A DNA stretch of 64,000 bases from Breviolum minutum Mf 1.05b.01 (GCA_000507305.1 DF239230.1:138555-202554), one strand, 5' to 3'. Positions 1 to 12,779 are shown, counted from the first letter of the stretch. The notes: generated from the sequence alone by a model not told the origin. Made by a program: numbers and translations.

Positions 1-425
1 TATGCATTGTTAACTCTTGATCCACTGGGATAAGAAAATAAAGAAATATAAATAAGGTCTCTTGGACCAACGGAAAGGAATGGAGCTGACCCAACTTCAA
101 AACGTCGGTCTTGCAGCGACTACCCGTCAGCTGAAAATGACGAAGCGAAGGGGTCAAGCTCGAAAATCAAAACAGAGAGGAGCCATGTTTCCGATTTATC
201 TGTACATCTAAATTTCTGACATATCGTCAAGCTCGAAATTCAAAACAGAGAGCCATGTTTCCGATTTATCTGTAAATTGTACATTGTACATCTAAATTTC
301 TGACATATCGCCCACAAGCAGATTCTACATACCAGTTTTCAGTCGGGTTTTGAATTTCCGCACCGGTTCTCTGGAAAAGAATCAGCCTTGGCAATCAAAG
401 GAACGTCTGGCATCTTCGTGGTCGA
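1..425. other. No gene seen; short direct duplication
   Basis: No convincing exon was found. A segment with the words CATGTTTCCGATTTATCTGTA and CTAAATTTCTGACATATCG occurs twice, at about 183-229 and 251-309, so this is a local duplication of about 50 bases in non-coding DNA. Confidence 0.5.
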
Positions 426-600
426 CTAGGGAGCAATGTTTAAGACTGTCTGAAGACCTCTCACCCCTTTCCACACCAGATTCCAAGACGATGTATCAGT
501 GGTATAACCACTAGCATTCCTTTTCTTCTGAACGTGGACTCGGAAAGCAGATTTATTTCCTTGAATCTCCTTGCAAAAGGACAACATCTGTTTCCCTCGC
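426..600 (-). CDS. Candidate terminal exon, unknown protein
   Basis: A minus-strand frame stays open for 96 codons (426-716) and ends in a stop at 426. The downstream half looks protein-like (FRVHVQKKRNASGYTTDTSS), basic and then Trp-rich. A shifted frame is also open over part of it, so the frame is not certain. No domain is recognised. It could be the last exon of a gene whose upstream exons lie to the right. Confidence 0.28.
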
Positions 601-716
601 ACTTCATGTAGAAGTCGATTTGGTGCTTTTGGTGGAGCTTCTGGTCCTTGAAAAGAAGTCCAAGAAGCATAGGACATCCACCGTTGCATATCATCCGGGG
701 GATCCTCAGGGCACAT

Positions 717-2493
717 TTTGTGTGAAGAGCCTGGCCTATCGCATTTCTACCTGGCCCAGTTTTCCCCTCATTCTGATGTTAAAACAACATGCTTTAAAAA
801 ACCTCAATATGTTTTTGTTGACAATGTTCTTTTCATCTAACTTTTGGATAATTCGAATGATATTTTTTCCCAGTTGACTCTCCAGTACACGATGCCTGTA
901 GATCTGAAACCTCGCATGGCTCTTCAGAAACCTGGATTTCGCACTGCACACTGGCCGTCCGCGTCATCCCTGTGTCCACTGACCACTCATCCTGGATCAA
1001 CAACCAATATAATTCTTAAAGATAGATATATTCCAAAGAAATCCGTAGCAAGGGGGCTGTGGTCTGGCTAATATTGGTTGTTATGGCCGGCCTTTTTCTT
1101 GGTGTTTCTTGAAGGGTCGAAGGTGCGAAAAGAGGGATAAAAGGTCCCACCGCATCGCAAGAATCAAATCACAAAATCCATCACACATGTGGCTTAGCTC
1201 AATTCATGATCTTAAAGACTTGACTACAAACAAGTATCATCTACCGCTGCGCATGGCTTCTGCGGTTGCGGGCAAGACAACATGATGCCTTGTGCTGCCA
1301 TGGCTCTTGAAATGATTTGAGATCCTGAAAAACGGCCTTCCGGAAAGCAAATCTGAAGTCATGTTGCCAGTGAAAAACCATTCCGTAGACACGGCTGATC
1401 GAAAGACACATTTGCTGCAACCCTCTATCCAGAAATTGTTTCCCTCACAGAGTCATTTATTCACTTCCTCTCAAGGCCACAGTGCCCCAAAACTCCCACA
1501 GTGCCTCAAAACAAACTATCCTACGTGATCTCCCTTACAAAAATCCTGAGTTCTTCCAACGAAAATGAGGATATCTTCAGTTCCAAAAATTCTGCAAAGA
1601 TTGAATTTCCAGCACCTCCATCTACAATCTGAAAGTGCTTCTGGATCTTGCTCTTTTTGACCTGCACTGCTACACTGTCAGCTGACAACTATGACTATGA
1701 CAACCATCCAAGTTGACCGGTGGGTTCATCAATAAAAATATTGCATCCAAGCAGCTCTGGGAAAGCGATTGGTGAAGTTGCCATAGTTCTGACCTCACAC
1801 AAGTTTTGACCAGTTTTGCTGGCGAAACGGTTATGTTTTTGGACCCATCTCCCGGAGAATCTCCCTGTGTCGCTCCCCGAGGGCGGACAAGTCCAAACTG
1901 TGTGGGTTTTTCCTTTGCAAATACTCCATGTTCATCTTCAAGTATTTGAAAGTATATCATGGGTCGATTCCTTCTAGAGATTCTACACAAATCTAGGCCA
2001 CGAATTTGATTTTTTGAGGCAACCTGTGGTCAAAATGGAAACCTAGCACTACCAAATAACACACAGCACAACACCCAAGACCTCCAACTTTCTTCTATAT
2101 CGACTTTGAGATCTCAAGTCCGGGAGAAAGCATGGCTAAAAATATGTTTTTGCTACTCTGGGGTCATGCTTCCCAAGTTATCCTTGTTCCCCGAGAAAAA
2201 AGGTCATTTTTACAAGAATATGTTCGTATGTCACACGAAAATACAATCAACACATGTCACTTCCCCATGCAAAGTGTGTATTCCCTATTGAAAATAAGGG
2301 ATTTGCACCCAGTTCCACAGCGCTATGCTTGTTTGCTGGCCTTTTTTGGGTGATGGTACATAATTTGAAATGGGATTATTACACAAGTATCAAAATGGGT
2401 ATCTCTATAAGTATATTATGCATTCCAAGAAATCTCCAACAGGGCCCACTGAACGGATCCCTGAACGTGAGTGTCTAATAGCTCCGGGTCCCC
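717..2493. other. Intergenic or intronic DNA, no supported gene
   Basis: AT-rich sequence with stops in all frames. The only frame worth noting is minus-strand 1670-1990, which contains KPTQFGLVRPRG, faintly like the RNP-1 strand of a cold-shock domain. It lacks a DVFF-type partner motif and was not accepted as a gene. Confidence 0.4.
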
Positions 2494-3213
2494 CTAGCGA
2501 TTTCCATTCTCAACCAAGAAGTCCTCCATCTCTTGAACCAAGTCGGCATCAAGATCAGACCTGAAAATCGCATCAAAAAAAAATATCAAACAAACACATG
2601 AAAGATACCAAGAGGTTTGTTTCTTGATATCATCCAACATTTTATGAATCATGTGAATCTGTGATCCGAAATGAACATGCAAAGTTCAAGCCATGGAAAG
2701 AAAAATTGATGCCAAGGTTTTTTTTTGAAAGAAACCAAGTTCCAAGCTCAGGTTCATCTCCTGCGGGAGGAAACCCGGGAAGTGGGAGTTGACACCATGA
2801 ATATACAGGGCCTATGAAAAGGGGGACTCAACCAAACAACGCTAAGTTGGCGGAATATTACCACGACATGTTTTTCATTGTTTGCCTGGGGAAAAAATGT
2901 AGAAAACTGGAAATGTCAACTAGCAAACCAACTGCTGAGGTGTTAAGATGCCGCTTACAAAGAGTATTGTCGGTTTCAAACCATCAAACTTCTCATCATG
3001 AAACTGTTTCCCCCTGAAAATGATGTCGTCAAGTCTACATTCCATATAACATTCTATAATACCAAAAACGATCTCCATTTGTTGGGAAAGGAAACCTTCC
3101 GGCCGTTACTACACCACCCCTGGGTCTCACTAACGGCACCGGCCTACCGGGCCTGCGGCTAGGAACAGTCGCATGAGATGTGCTCGCATCTTCCCATCGG
3201 ATTTCACTTCTAC
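2494..3213 (-). CDS. 3' end of a cold-shock-domain protein gene
   Basis: Two exons are visible. 3148-3213 starts after CCCAG and ends before GTAGG, giving 22 codons beginning VEVKSDGKMRAHL. This is the last strand of a cold-shock domain, where other copies here read 'xFEVKxxxxGKxRA'. 2494-2560 starts after TTTTCAG and encodes an acidic tail (DADLVQEMEDFLVENGNR) followed by TAG. The two do not join in phase directly, so another exon probably lies between. The GFGFI and DVFF parts of the domain should lie upstream but were not found. CSD proteins bind single-stranded RNA or DNA; in dinoflagellates they are thought to act in post-transcriptional control. The family call rests on the short C-terminal strand only. 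Confidence 0.45.
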
Positions 3214-3770
3214 CTGGGCGATGAAATATATGGGGATCCTTATACAGTAAATACAATGAACTCCACGGAACTGGGGTAGTTGGTAGTTGTTCATCCCCTA
3301 ATATATATATATAATGATAATAATGATATACCTGACCTTTTAAAATAACCGTTTGTGTTTTTTTTTTCATTGCTCATAATTGACTAGTGTTAGAATTTCA
3401 ATGTTAATTTCATACTAACAATGAAAAATCATGATCCATCCATGTAAATAGAACGCATCATGAAGCATCTGGGCATTGTGAACTTCGCAAATCTTGTGTG
3501 ATATTTCGGAAATCATCCAAATTGATATCCTGAATATTCTTGGACCCAAATCTTTCCAGAAACAAGAATGGAGACATCATCTATATACTGTAAAATCCGA
3601 ATCACTGGTCTAAATGGGCCGATCCTCGATGAACATCCATGAACATCACAGGATCAAGTCTCACGGATCTTTCTGAGACATTTCCATCTTCGCTGATTTC
3701 TGAAATTTCAGGCTGACTAGCTGTCTATATTTGTCACTCCAATTTAAGGTTTCAATACCAAAAAAAGTAC

Positions 3771-3898
3771 CCCCCAGAAAAATGCTACACCCCGGAAAAC
3801 TAACATGTTCCCCTGAAAAATAGTGGTTGGAAGACAAGCCTTTCCTTTTGAAATGGCCCCTTTTTAGGGGACGTTCGTTAGTTTTTCAGGGATGCTAA
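3771..3898. repeat. MITE family C copy (CTAACATG ... GTTAGTTTTCAGGG hairpin)
   Basis: Inverted-repeat element with ends AACTAACATGTTCCCCTG and TTCGTTAGTTTTTCAGGG and an inner GGAAGACAAGCC...CCTTTT segment shared with copies at about 10.1, 36.2, 36.4, 37.2 and 35.2 kb. Confidence 0.6.
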
Positions 3899-3999
3899 CC
3901 ATCAACAATCCATCAACATCCATCAACCCTTCAGGCCTCGCCTCAAATTCCACCCTTTCACCCATCACCTCCTCTTTCCGATCGGATCCAACGAGTTCT

Positions 4000-5475
4000 G
4001 CTGGAAGGTCGCTTCGACCAAAATAAATGTCCTCCAACTTTCGAGCTTTGATGTTTGGAACACCTTGATACTGTTGATATCACTTTGCATTTTCACAAGT
4101 ACATGATATACATCGTGCAAAAAACCAGAAGAAACCTCAAATGTTTCTCAAAGGTCAACTATGAAAATCTTCCATATAGTCTGGTCTGTATAAAGAGACA
4201 ATTTGGGGGACTCGTGACGTTCAACTTAGATACTGAGTGTATCTGTACCACCGACAACTAACCTGACAATTAAAAACTAACCAATCTGAAGACGTATATC
4301 TAAGTCTATATTTAAAAATGGTGATTGTTCATTGCCATGTTGGTTTTTTGGGGTGGTATATCTTGGCCATGTTCCTCCAAAAAAATTGCAGAGCTTTGTC
4401 TCGTCCTGCTCACAGCTACTGGCGCGGACGAAACCAAAGTCCTGACCATTTTTAGTGGTGGATGAAGCGGTTAGGAAATGAGATCAAGAGGTATAAAAAT
4501 CCACATTAATGCACATAATCAACTTTCAATTAGTATATGTGTTGCCATTGCGGTGTGCATCTACACCATTTATCGGCATGATGTGTACATATATACTCTA
4601 TATTTTGCAATATGATTCGGTATGGTGTGTACATAAGTGATCATAAGTGTAATAAATCATCATAAATCTACAACGCTTCTACTGCACACGTGTGCTCGAT
4701 GATGAATCCTAGAAAAGGTAGAACCTGTCCCGTTTTACTTCCATTCCCTGTCTGTTTCATGGCACTTTAACACCTAAAAACAACACATAAACCACTGCTA
4801 ACAAGCATGGCATCCAGGAAGGTATCATGAGTACCGATGAGTATGTTCTGTTTTTGGTTGTCAGACTTGATGGAATTCGCGGATCTGTCAAGGGGATATC
4901 CAAACAAATTGGACTTCACTTTGATGCTGTTGATATAATACAGGAAAAAAAACAACATCGACCCCAAAAAACTAGAATGGAGCAATGGACAACTCATCAA
5001 AATTTCTCAAGTGCAGCTTCTTTCTTCACATCTTTCCATGCTGGTTCCATCTTCCAAAAACATCCAAACAACTGACAGCTAGAACCTGATTCGCCAGCCT
5101 TGGCAGGATCAAAGTTCACAATCTCGCCAGTGAGAAGCTGCACAGGTTCAGCTGTTGAAAGGTCTCCAATGTCTTGTACAACCCCAACTCAAGCTTAGAA
5201 ATGTTTTGCATCTGAAAGGTTTCCCATGGAAGCAGTTTGCCAAGATGTTGGAGTTTTAATCATCATCATCATCATCATCATCATCCTGAAAATCATTATC
5301 ATCATCCTCAGTTGAATCCACTAATCCACTACCCCCCCACCCTCCCTCCCGGAAGCTGAAAATACACCCTTGGAAAAGGAGAAACATCTACAAACATCTA
5401 CAAACCACCAATTTTCGGGGTTCCATATTTAGTTTTTGGGGCTGGAAAAAACATGGATATCTCATGGTGTCCATC
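4000..5475. other. No supported gene; (ATC)n tract at 5258-5306
   Basis: Small open frames here do not resemble any family and lack good splice borders. A (ATC)n microsatellite lies at about 5258-5306, just downstream of the next gene's stop codon. Confidence 0.4.
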
Positions 5476-8275
5476 TCACTCCACTGGCAGCACCTCGCCA
5501 TTCTGAGGCACTTCTTTGGCTTCGCCTCGCTCCTGGAAGATAACAGCAACATATAACAATCACAGCAGAATATTATCCGAGCATGAGGATGGAATTGATG
5601 AAATACAATGCAATGCAGATCAAACAAATCACATTTTATCAGTGTATCAAGTGAGAAAAAACGATGATCTTTCTAAAAATGAAACCTTTTGTGCCTTTTC
5701 ATTTTCACTCACCCTTTCCCTTTCCAACTAACGCCGTTCGCAAAACCCCCGTTCAGTCCCGACCAAGGATCTCAAGAAAGTTGGCTCTAGGCTTTCCAGG
5801 CTCTTTGGAGGACACCTGGTGCAATGTGATGATACCTTGAGTTGCAACGAAAAGAAACAACGGTTATATAGCAGACACACACACACACACACACACACCA
5901 TTTTTCAACTAACCATCTCTTGATGGATTTTTTGGACTTTTGGCTATGAAACTGCAATTTTGTTCCATTAGTCTTCATTGTTTTGAGAGGGAAGGGCTGC
6001 TGGATTCATTCATTTTGGAGTCAGCTCTAAAATTGCACACTCAAGATCGATTACTATGGCGTTTATAAATTGCACCTTCTGAGACAACAGGAGTACTGGT
6101 GAAAACAAACCAACATTTAACGACATTTATATGGGCTAACAAGCGAGTTACATAAGTCAACATTGGTTCATCTCAAGTAATTCGGTGAGTTCATGTCCAA
6201 TCCCCCGTGAGCCTCGAATGAGATCTCCATCTGTTGAAGTTCCTAATCGATCTTTTTCAGTTGATTGGCAGTCTTGGAACAGAGAGCAATCATTAATCAT
6301 GTTTCATTAATTTACATTATATAATCATATTGTGACATATACATATATATATATAATACAATTCCCTGTCCCTGAGTCCCTGACTTGGAAAAAAAATAAA
6401 GATGCAAACTCCCCACAGATTTCACATAGAATTCTGTGGAGAGATTTCAGGATTTCAATCCTTATTAAGGTCCTTAGATATCTGTCCTCAAAAAGAACCG
6501 TAGGTAATTTCCCATCCCCAGGTCCTCCAAGGTAGCATCGTTCAAGTCCTGTGTGAAACAGGAAGACATCAGTGAATCCACGAAGGGCACCGACAATTTT
6601 CCGACGAAAAAATGTCTTCCCGATGCCCCAACCCGGTTGAGACTTTGCAGGATGCCTTTGGCAGTGAACTGCGTAAAAAGAAGACGTTGTCAGCCCAGCC
6701 ACAATCTCAGTTGACATGGTGAGTTTTGAAAAGAAATGATACGTCAAGATGCCCATGTCATATCCAAGTTCAATTGGCACCAAGCTTCACACCCATGAAA
6801 CCATAGCCCTTGTCCATGTGATACTTGATGACCCTGCAAATCATTCAACAGATCCGGCTTGGTACAAAAGGAAAGCGCCCCAAACTATGAAAAGACGCCA
6901 TGTGTAATAAAAACAACTGGGGTTTTCCTTTTGTACCAAGCTGCCAATGTTAGTTGTGTCAATGCCCTTTGCAAACAACTTGCTGTCATCTCCCAGTGGG
7001 CATACTAATCAACTTCGGCCTGCCACGTGCGCGGGGACCACCGCCTGCGCTCCCCAAGTTTGACGGATGGAACTCAAAAATAATGGTTTCCAAGTAAGGA
7101 ATCTCCTATTCCTTTTGGTGCTATTTGAGAAATGAACCATGAGAACAACTTTGGGAGGTTATATGCAATCAAATGTATACATCTATCATCTACTTCTGCA
7201 TAAAAGATTCTTCAGTCTCAAGCTGGATATGATGGGAATCTTGTCTTCAACAAGAACCAACGACGTTCAAGTCAGCATGTTGGACATATGAACACAAGCC
7301 TACTCGACGTAGGTGCAGAAGTTTCCTGGCCAAATCAAATCCACGTCCATTGGACATGGCTTCTCATTGATTCTGTTGAAATGTGCTCATCTTGCTAAAG
7401 ATGTGGTGCCCTGACTCTTGCATGGCTTACCATATCCATGTACGGTATATATAATCATGTATTGTAATATACCACACCTAAGGCATTTCTGATACGCATT
7501 CCATGCTCTTTTCAGTCTTTTCACATTCCATAAGTCCACTAGCTGCCAGGGCACTAAAACTGACTTTTGCATACTTTTGTATATCAATGACCTTCAAACT
7601 CAAACATGTCATCCAAGTCAAAATCTCCAAAAAGACCTTGCAAGCATGTTGGAAACCTGTCACCGTGCAGGTTGTGCAAAGGTCCTCAAATCTCTGAATG
7701 TGCCGCTCGACATCACTTTTGCCTCCCAAATGTTCACACCTCACCTGCCACGAAACTTGCCATCACGCATTGTCTGCAGCTCAAACTCCATGTGGGTCCC
7801 AACCACCTTGCCGGCAAACAAAATAGCACAAACCTGTGTTCATGAAATATAATGATGAAATACTATATACTAGCCTAGCAATTTTTGCATGGCATTTCTC
7901 TCACTTGCTTGCCATTTGTGTTTCACCTTCTCCTTCTCTTGTTCACGGAACTCTGCAGGTAGCTCCGACCTTGGTGCCAGGTTTATGTAGTCTTTTCCTC
8001 CATTTTTTGAATTTTTCTCGGATGTTTCAACCTGGAAATCTGTCGCTTTTTTAGATTCGATTCTTAAAAGTAGTAAGTAGAAAGACTTGATGATACTATC
8101 ACCCCCAATACTTGATGATACCTTTCTCTGCAACAACAGCCCATGTTTAGAAAACATCTACAGAAAATCCACTGGCTAATGGATTCAGAGTTTCATCCTA
8201 TGCTGCTCCGCGCACCTGTTGAAGAAGATGTCCCCTGTAAAACCATCTGCTCGCATAAAGCCAAAGCCCTGGGCA
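5476..8275 (-). CDS. Cold-shock-domain protein with two CSDs
   Basis: First domain: exons 8216-8275 (AQGFGFMRADGFTGDIFFNR), 7927-7969 (SELPAEFREQEKEK) and 7745-7806 (VVGTHMEFELQTMRDGKFRG). They join in phase through GT-AG introns and rebuild an RNP-1 (GFGFM), an RNP-2 (DIFF) and the closing strand. Second domain: exon 6793-6833 (VIKYHMDKGYGFM), a segment near 6549-6592 (RGFTDVFLFHT) and a closing exon from 6230 (MEISFEAHGG). Terminal exon 5476-5532 starts after TTCCAG and ends AKEVPQNGEVLPVE plus TGA. The first exon is missing. Expected role is nucleic-acid binding through the aromatic RNP residues, in cytosol or nucleus. The first domain is well supported, the second less so, and the link between them is inferred from order, strand and spacing. 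Confidence 0.68.
5877..5898. repeat. (AC)n microsatellite
   Basis: Eleven AC units inside an intron of the CSD gene. Confidence 0.9.
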
Positions 8276-8335
8276 CTGGCAGAACTTTTTTTGAAATCTG
8301 AAAAAAGGCATGTAATGATCATGTAATCATTTTAA

Positions 8336-8380
8336 CTAGTTGGTGGCTGAAAATAAAACATATTTGAAACCACCAACCAG
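8336..8380. mobile_element. Short, degenerate copy of introner-like family A
   Basis: CTAGTTGGTGGCTGAAA at the left is matched by TTTGAAACCACCAACCAG at the right, about 45 bases in total. The inner part of the element is deleted and no target duplication is visible. Confidence 0.5.
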
Positions 8381-8619
8381 TATCTGCTTTAAGGATATGA
8401 TACGTACATCTATCCTCTACTTGACAAGTTTCAGGTCATTAGATTGCTTGGAAACCTATCAAACCTACAATCCTTGTCTCAAAATTCAACACCAAAAACT
8501 TGTTACGTGTTTTTTTCGGTCCATTTTTCCTCCCCCCCCTGTTCTCCAGCCTTAGTCACATCATAGGAATGTACCAAGCCCACCAAGATCTGCGGTTCCG
8601 CCTTCCAAGCAGATCATTT

Positions 8620-8732
8620 GTTGGTGGTTGAACCAACCCACTTAAAAAAAAAAAAAGTGCGCAAGTCAAGTTGCAAAATACTTCCCCAGGGATAGGGGTA
8701 GAAATTCCAAAGATGGTTTCAAAACCACAAGA
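8620..8732. mobile_element. Diverged copy of introner-like family A
   Basis: Begins GTTGGTGGTTGAACCAACCC, has the family's inner GATAGGGGTAGAAA, and ends GGTTTCAAAACCACAAG. Ends are worn and no clean target duplication remains. Confidence 0.5.
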
Positions 8733-9309
8733 TGTTGTATCTTCAACCTTTTTGTCACACATTTTTCACTTTTTCACCGCGCATCATCAATTCATCGCGC
8801 ATATTGAAGTCAGAAAATGCAGCTCTCTCATGGGAGAGAGTAAACAGATCCAGCTGCAAGAAAATAGCAAACACGATGCTGTGGCAGTCGCAGGAAATCA
8901 ATTGAATCGTGGCACACGGCTAAGTTTCGATTTTCCTCCATCCTCGATGATTTCAGCCCATTGGCCTATCATATGTAGGCGGATCAAAAAAAATCGATTT
9001 CTGAATATGTCCCAAACAGAGATGAAATTCAACAAAATTATAAACTCCCCACTTTTGACTCCGCAGCATCATGAAATGCAGAGGTTTCAAGCATCGCCAA
9101 GATCTGTACGATAATCCTGGGGTTTCATGTTGTTCATAGCTCCTCGCGCCAGCATCTCCACTTGCAGTACTCCTGGTGATGTTGGGCACCTAAGTCAATT
9201 GCGAGGCGGTTTCCTGGGCCATTTCATGTCTTTTCACGCCAAAACACCTAAGGAAAAATCACGTTCCTCAAACAAAGACAAAAAAAACTGGATGATTTAC
9301 TGCAAGAAT

Positions 9310-9487
9310 TCCACACTCAATTCCTTCAAACTTTTGGTTTTTGCTATTATTGTTTCTTGTCCGTGCATCATGAGCCTGAGTTTGGCACTGGTCTTGCAAA
9401 CGCTCAAAGCGTTTTGCACAGATTCAATCAGATGGGCATGATCCACCTGGTCATCAGTGGGGGTTGTTCCAGATTCAAAGGTCCATC
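9310..9487 (-). CDS. Candidate exon, unknown protein
   Basis: An exon-like frame begins after TTTTTAG at 9487 and reads WTFESGTTPTDDQVDHAHLI and onward for about 55 codons, a composition unlike the surrounding AT-rich DNA. The 3' border is not fixed. No family is recognised. It lies about 1 kb upstream of the two-CSD gene, same strand, and may belong to it or to a separate gene. Confidence 0.4.
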
Positions 9488-10127
9488 CTAAAAATGAACG
9501 CATCCATAAGGGATTCATATCACGGACCCTGAAAGAGGGCTGAAAGTGATACAGTACCCTGATATCTGGATATATCTGGTTTTCAAAAAAATGGGTGTGA
9601 AAGAAATTTGCGATTCCTCTGGCATCCAAACAAGAAAATGATGCATAGTCATAGTCTGTATATATTATACGTTTGCTCTGCCAATTTTATTAGTTATACT
9701 GGTAATACCAGTTACATCCAGTTACTGGAAATATGAAACTGGAAAGGCACAAGTCTTTTTAAAGTTTGAATCACCCCAGTGACTTTGTGTACAGGAGCCC
9801 CAGTTAGCTCCCCCATTCCTGCACTTAGTAGGCCTGGGAATCATCGGATTTTCAGAACTTAGCTTCCTATCTCCCTTCATATTACAGGTTGGCTATCCAT
9901 GTCCAATGTGCAGAGTTTTGATTCCAAACTTGCTTTTCTCCAAGCATAGTTACTTAGTATCAAACACTACTTCCAGAAATTCTCAAAAAAAAAAAACATC
10001 GAAATAAACAATCTCTGGCTGAAAGTGATACCTGATACATGATATCTGGGATATATCTGGTTCAACAAAAACCATCAGGTCCATCTCGGCTCAACAAAGG
10101 TTTTGGAAAAAGTCACACAAAAACCCT

Positions 10128-10235
10128 CCCTAAAACTAACAGTTCCCCCCCTAAAAATAAAGGGTTTCCAATGGAAAATCTCCTTTTCCAGGGGTGAAAA
10201 ATTTTCAGGGGCGATGGCTGTTAGTTTCAGGTAGG
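10128..10235. repeat. MITE family C copy
   Basis: Left end AAACTAACAGTTCCCCCC, right end GATGGCTGTTAGTTTCAGG, with internal TTTTCAGGGGCGATGG shared with the copy at 36.4 kb. Confidence 0.6.
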
Positions 10236-10254
10236 GTAAACCCCATCCATCTTC

Positions 10255-10907
10255 AAATTGGTGACCAACTCATCCCGGCCTTCTTAGCCTCCGAGAGTCG
10301 AAACTCCAAGTGCTCACAGGTGTTGCCCAAGTGTTTCTTCATCTTCTTCTGGCATTTCCTAAGGGTTTCGTTTAAGGAAAAAGGAATGCTCCCCCGTGAA
10401 AAATGGTTGAAACATCATGTTTGAAACTCATCCAGTTAAAATGGGATTCACAACTGTGAATGGATTCCGATCCATTCCCCCAGTTTTTCACACATTTTTT
10501 CGCCAAGTTTCCGCTTACAGGATTGACCCCTTGCGAGGAACGATTTGGGATCCTCCACTTCCTGGGAAGGATTCGCTCAGGAACAGTAGTCTTAAACATG
10601 GAAATCGACAAACAAACAAAACAGGGATCCAAACGATGTATCATTGTCATGATGTGTACTGTATAATATGTATACATATATACCTGTGTAGCATATATAG
10701 ACCCGGACCTTCCAAAAAAAAAATGTAAAACTGGTTCCTAAATTGGTGTCAATTCACCATCCCTCAGGGTTTGAATTGGCACCCCTTGGAAGGTCTTGGT
10801 ATTGCATCATTGCACATGATATAATACATAACGTACATCGTTCCCAGTGCCTCATCCTGTACCATCTTTCTTCCAGCATTCACCAAAGATGCCACTTGCT
10901 CCTTGGC
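10255..10907 (-). CDS. Two exon candidates, one CSD-like
   Basis: Exon 10845-10907 begins after GATCAAG and reads AKEQVASLVNAGRKMVQDEA, a helical, Lys/Glu-rich segment. A second exon from 10312, after GTGAG, reads HLEFRLSEAKKAGMSWS and resembles the closing strand of a cold-shock domain (compare 'MEFELQ' and 'LEFELC' in other exons here). The exons share a strand, but their joining is not shown. No RNP-1 motif was found between them. Confidence 0.35.
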
Positions 10908-11232
10908 CTTGATCAAAGAACCAAGGGATTCTTTTCAGGGACCCCCGAAAGGAGGGAACCCACAAAGGGAGAATGCATATTACCCTAATCGAAGGAAGTT
11001 TAGAAGTCTAACTTCCGACAATATGCAGAGTTGAAAAGCAGAGTATAGAGATGTCAAGTCAGCAGAAGGAAGATCAACACGCGAGTAGAGTCACTAGAAA
11101 GAAGATCCACATGCGCCAAATGTTAGGAAAGTCGCGAATCGCTGTGTTTTCTCAATGATTCGTGGTTCCTGATGTTCGAAAAGTAGCCTCGCTAAAGCGG
11201 CGGGTGCGGAGGTAGCNGAAGTTGCGATCCGG

Positions 11233-11504
11233 AAAAATGGCACGCCGCTGTGGCGCGAAGCACATTTTCAAGTCAAAATGCACAAAACACCACAATCTCG
11301 GACCAATTTCTGAAGGTCAGACGTCCAAAAATCGCACGCTGCTGTGGCGCGAAGCACATGTGCAAGTCAAAATGTGAAAAAACTGACGGGCACGGGCCAC
11401 TTTTTGAAGATCAGATGTCAAAAAATTAGCACGCCGCTGTGGCGCGAAGCACATTTGCAAGTCAAAATGTACAAAACACCTGCGTTTTGCAGCATTTTGA
11501 AAGG
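11233..11504. repeat. Three tandem copies of an 80-97 base unit
   Basis: Units start near 11233, 11328 and 11425. Each carries the near-invariant core GCTGTGGCGCGAAGCACAT followed by CAAGTCAAAATG, then a more variable AAAACAC and GAAGGTCAGA part. The GC-rich core is unlike the flanks. A single N at 11217 lies just left of the array. Function unknown. Confidence 0.8.
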
Positions 11505-11519
11505 TTTCTAATTGACTAG

Positions 11520-11562
<43 letters not shown>

Positions 11563-11589
11563 GCGAACGAACTAACTCATTAGCCACCG

Positions 11590-11630
<41 letters not shown>

Positions 11631-11661
11631 GCTAGCTAACTAACTAACTAACTAAGTAACC

Positions 11662-11708
<47 letters not shown>

Positions 11709-11740
11709 CAACTAACTAACTAGCCAGTTAGTCAGTTAAT
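11505..11740. repeat. (ACTA)n microsatellite
   Basis: Long run of CTAA units with scattered substitutions (CTAG, CCAA, CGAA), adjoining the 11.2-11.5 kb tandem array. Confidence 0.9.
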
Positions 11741-12026
11741 CAGTTAGACAGTTCGGCAGTTAGTCAGATCCATCAGTGTTTTCGCTTTGTCATCCGTGAT
11801 TCACAACAACCGATCTCTCCTATACGTTTTCTATTCTTGAAACTTCCGCCACCGCCTCGTGCGGCTCTACTGGTATGTATATATATATAAGCTCCACTTA
11901 ACTCATATGAGATGTGTATGGTAATGTGCTGAATGAAATTGTTATGTTATGCGTTACCAATAGCTGTTAGAGGAATACCTGTTGCCTTTCTGACGAGAAA
12001 TGAAACAATTTATTTGATCTGCACAT

Positions 12027-12390
12027 TCAGGGCTCCTTATAACAAATATAAGCTCCATCATCAAGAAAAAGGAATGATGCTCTAACAGAGTGCGCTGCAA
12101 ACTCTACCAAACTCGCACAATCTGAACAAACACGAACGAGTACATCGGATAATTCTAGGGCAAAAAAAAAACTCTCATTCTTCAACAATTCTCCAATTCT
12201 TGTGGAGTCTCCCTGGCCTGATCTTCGAAAGAGACATTCGAGTCTCGCTGCAGATGTTGGAAAGCGCCCTGGCAGTTGCTCCCAAAAAAATGTGCGGATC
12301 TTCTGGTTATCAAAGAGAATCATTTCAGGTAAAAAACACGCAAAAAAAAGTAATATAGAAATCTGTCCTGAAGATGAACAATGAACCTTG
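12027..12390 (-). CDS. Candidate exon, frame uncertain
   Basis: Minus-strand sequence is open for over 100 codons to a stop at 12027 (contains ARLECLFRRSGQGDSTRIGE). A second frame starting after CTGCCAG near 12270 reads DSNVSFEDQARETPQELENC and then stops near 12190, which would make a neat terminal exon. The sequence cannot decide between them by eye. No domain recognised. Confidence 0.28.
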
Positions 12391-12555
12391 CTTTTCTTCG
12401 TTTTATGATGGTTCATGTAAATTGCCATCCTCAAGATCAGCAACACATTTCAGATAGCCACAAAGAATTCTGCACCCCTGAAGAGAAAAGGTAAAAGGTA
12501 CATGCACCACGCATGGAATTGTGTTGGGCATGCAACATACAACATAATTGCAAAA

Positions 12556-12582
12556 AAACCAGCCAACCAACCAACCAACCAA

Positions 12583-12625
<43 letters not shown>

Positions 12626-12662
12626 ACCAACCAACCAACCAACCAACCAACCAACCACCAAC
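12556..12662. repeat. (CCAA)n/(CCAG)n compound microsatellite
   Basis: Tetranucleotide tract; long open frames of Gln-Pro-Thr-Asn or Gly-Trp-Leu type across it are products of the repeat. Confidence 0.95.
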
Positions 12663-12779
12663 CAACCAGCTGCCTCCAAATTCGCCAGGTGCTTGGGCAT
12701 TTTCAACTCAGCAGTTGGATCAGGCTTCTCCTGAAGTTAGGCATCTGAAATTTTGGTTGCCTGCTTACGCCCCTGGAAA

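Noticed and set aside
1670..1990. Possible CSD exon (KPTQFGLVRPRG)
   Set aside because: It lacks the second RNP motif and convincing splice borders; the resemblance is confined to a few residues.
11505..11740. Regularly spaced repeats that might suggest a CRISPR array
   Set aside because: It is a continuous 4-base microsatellite with no spacers.
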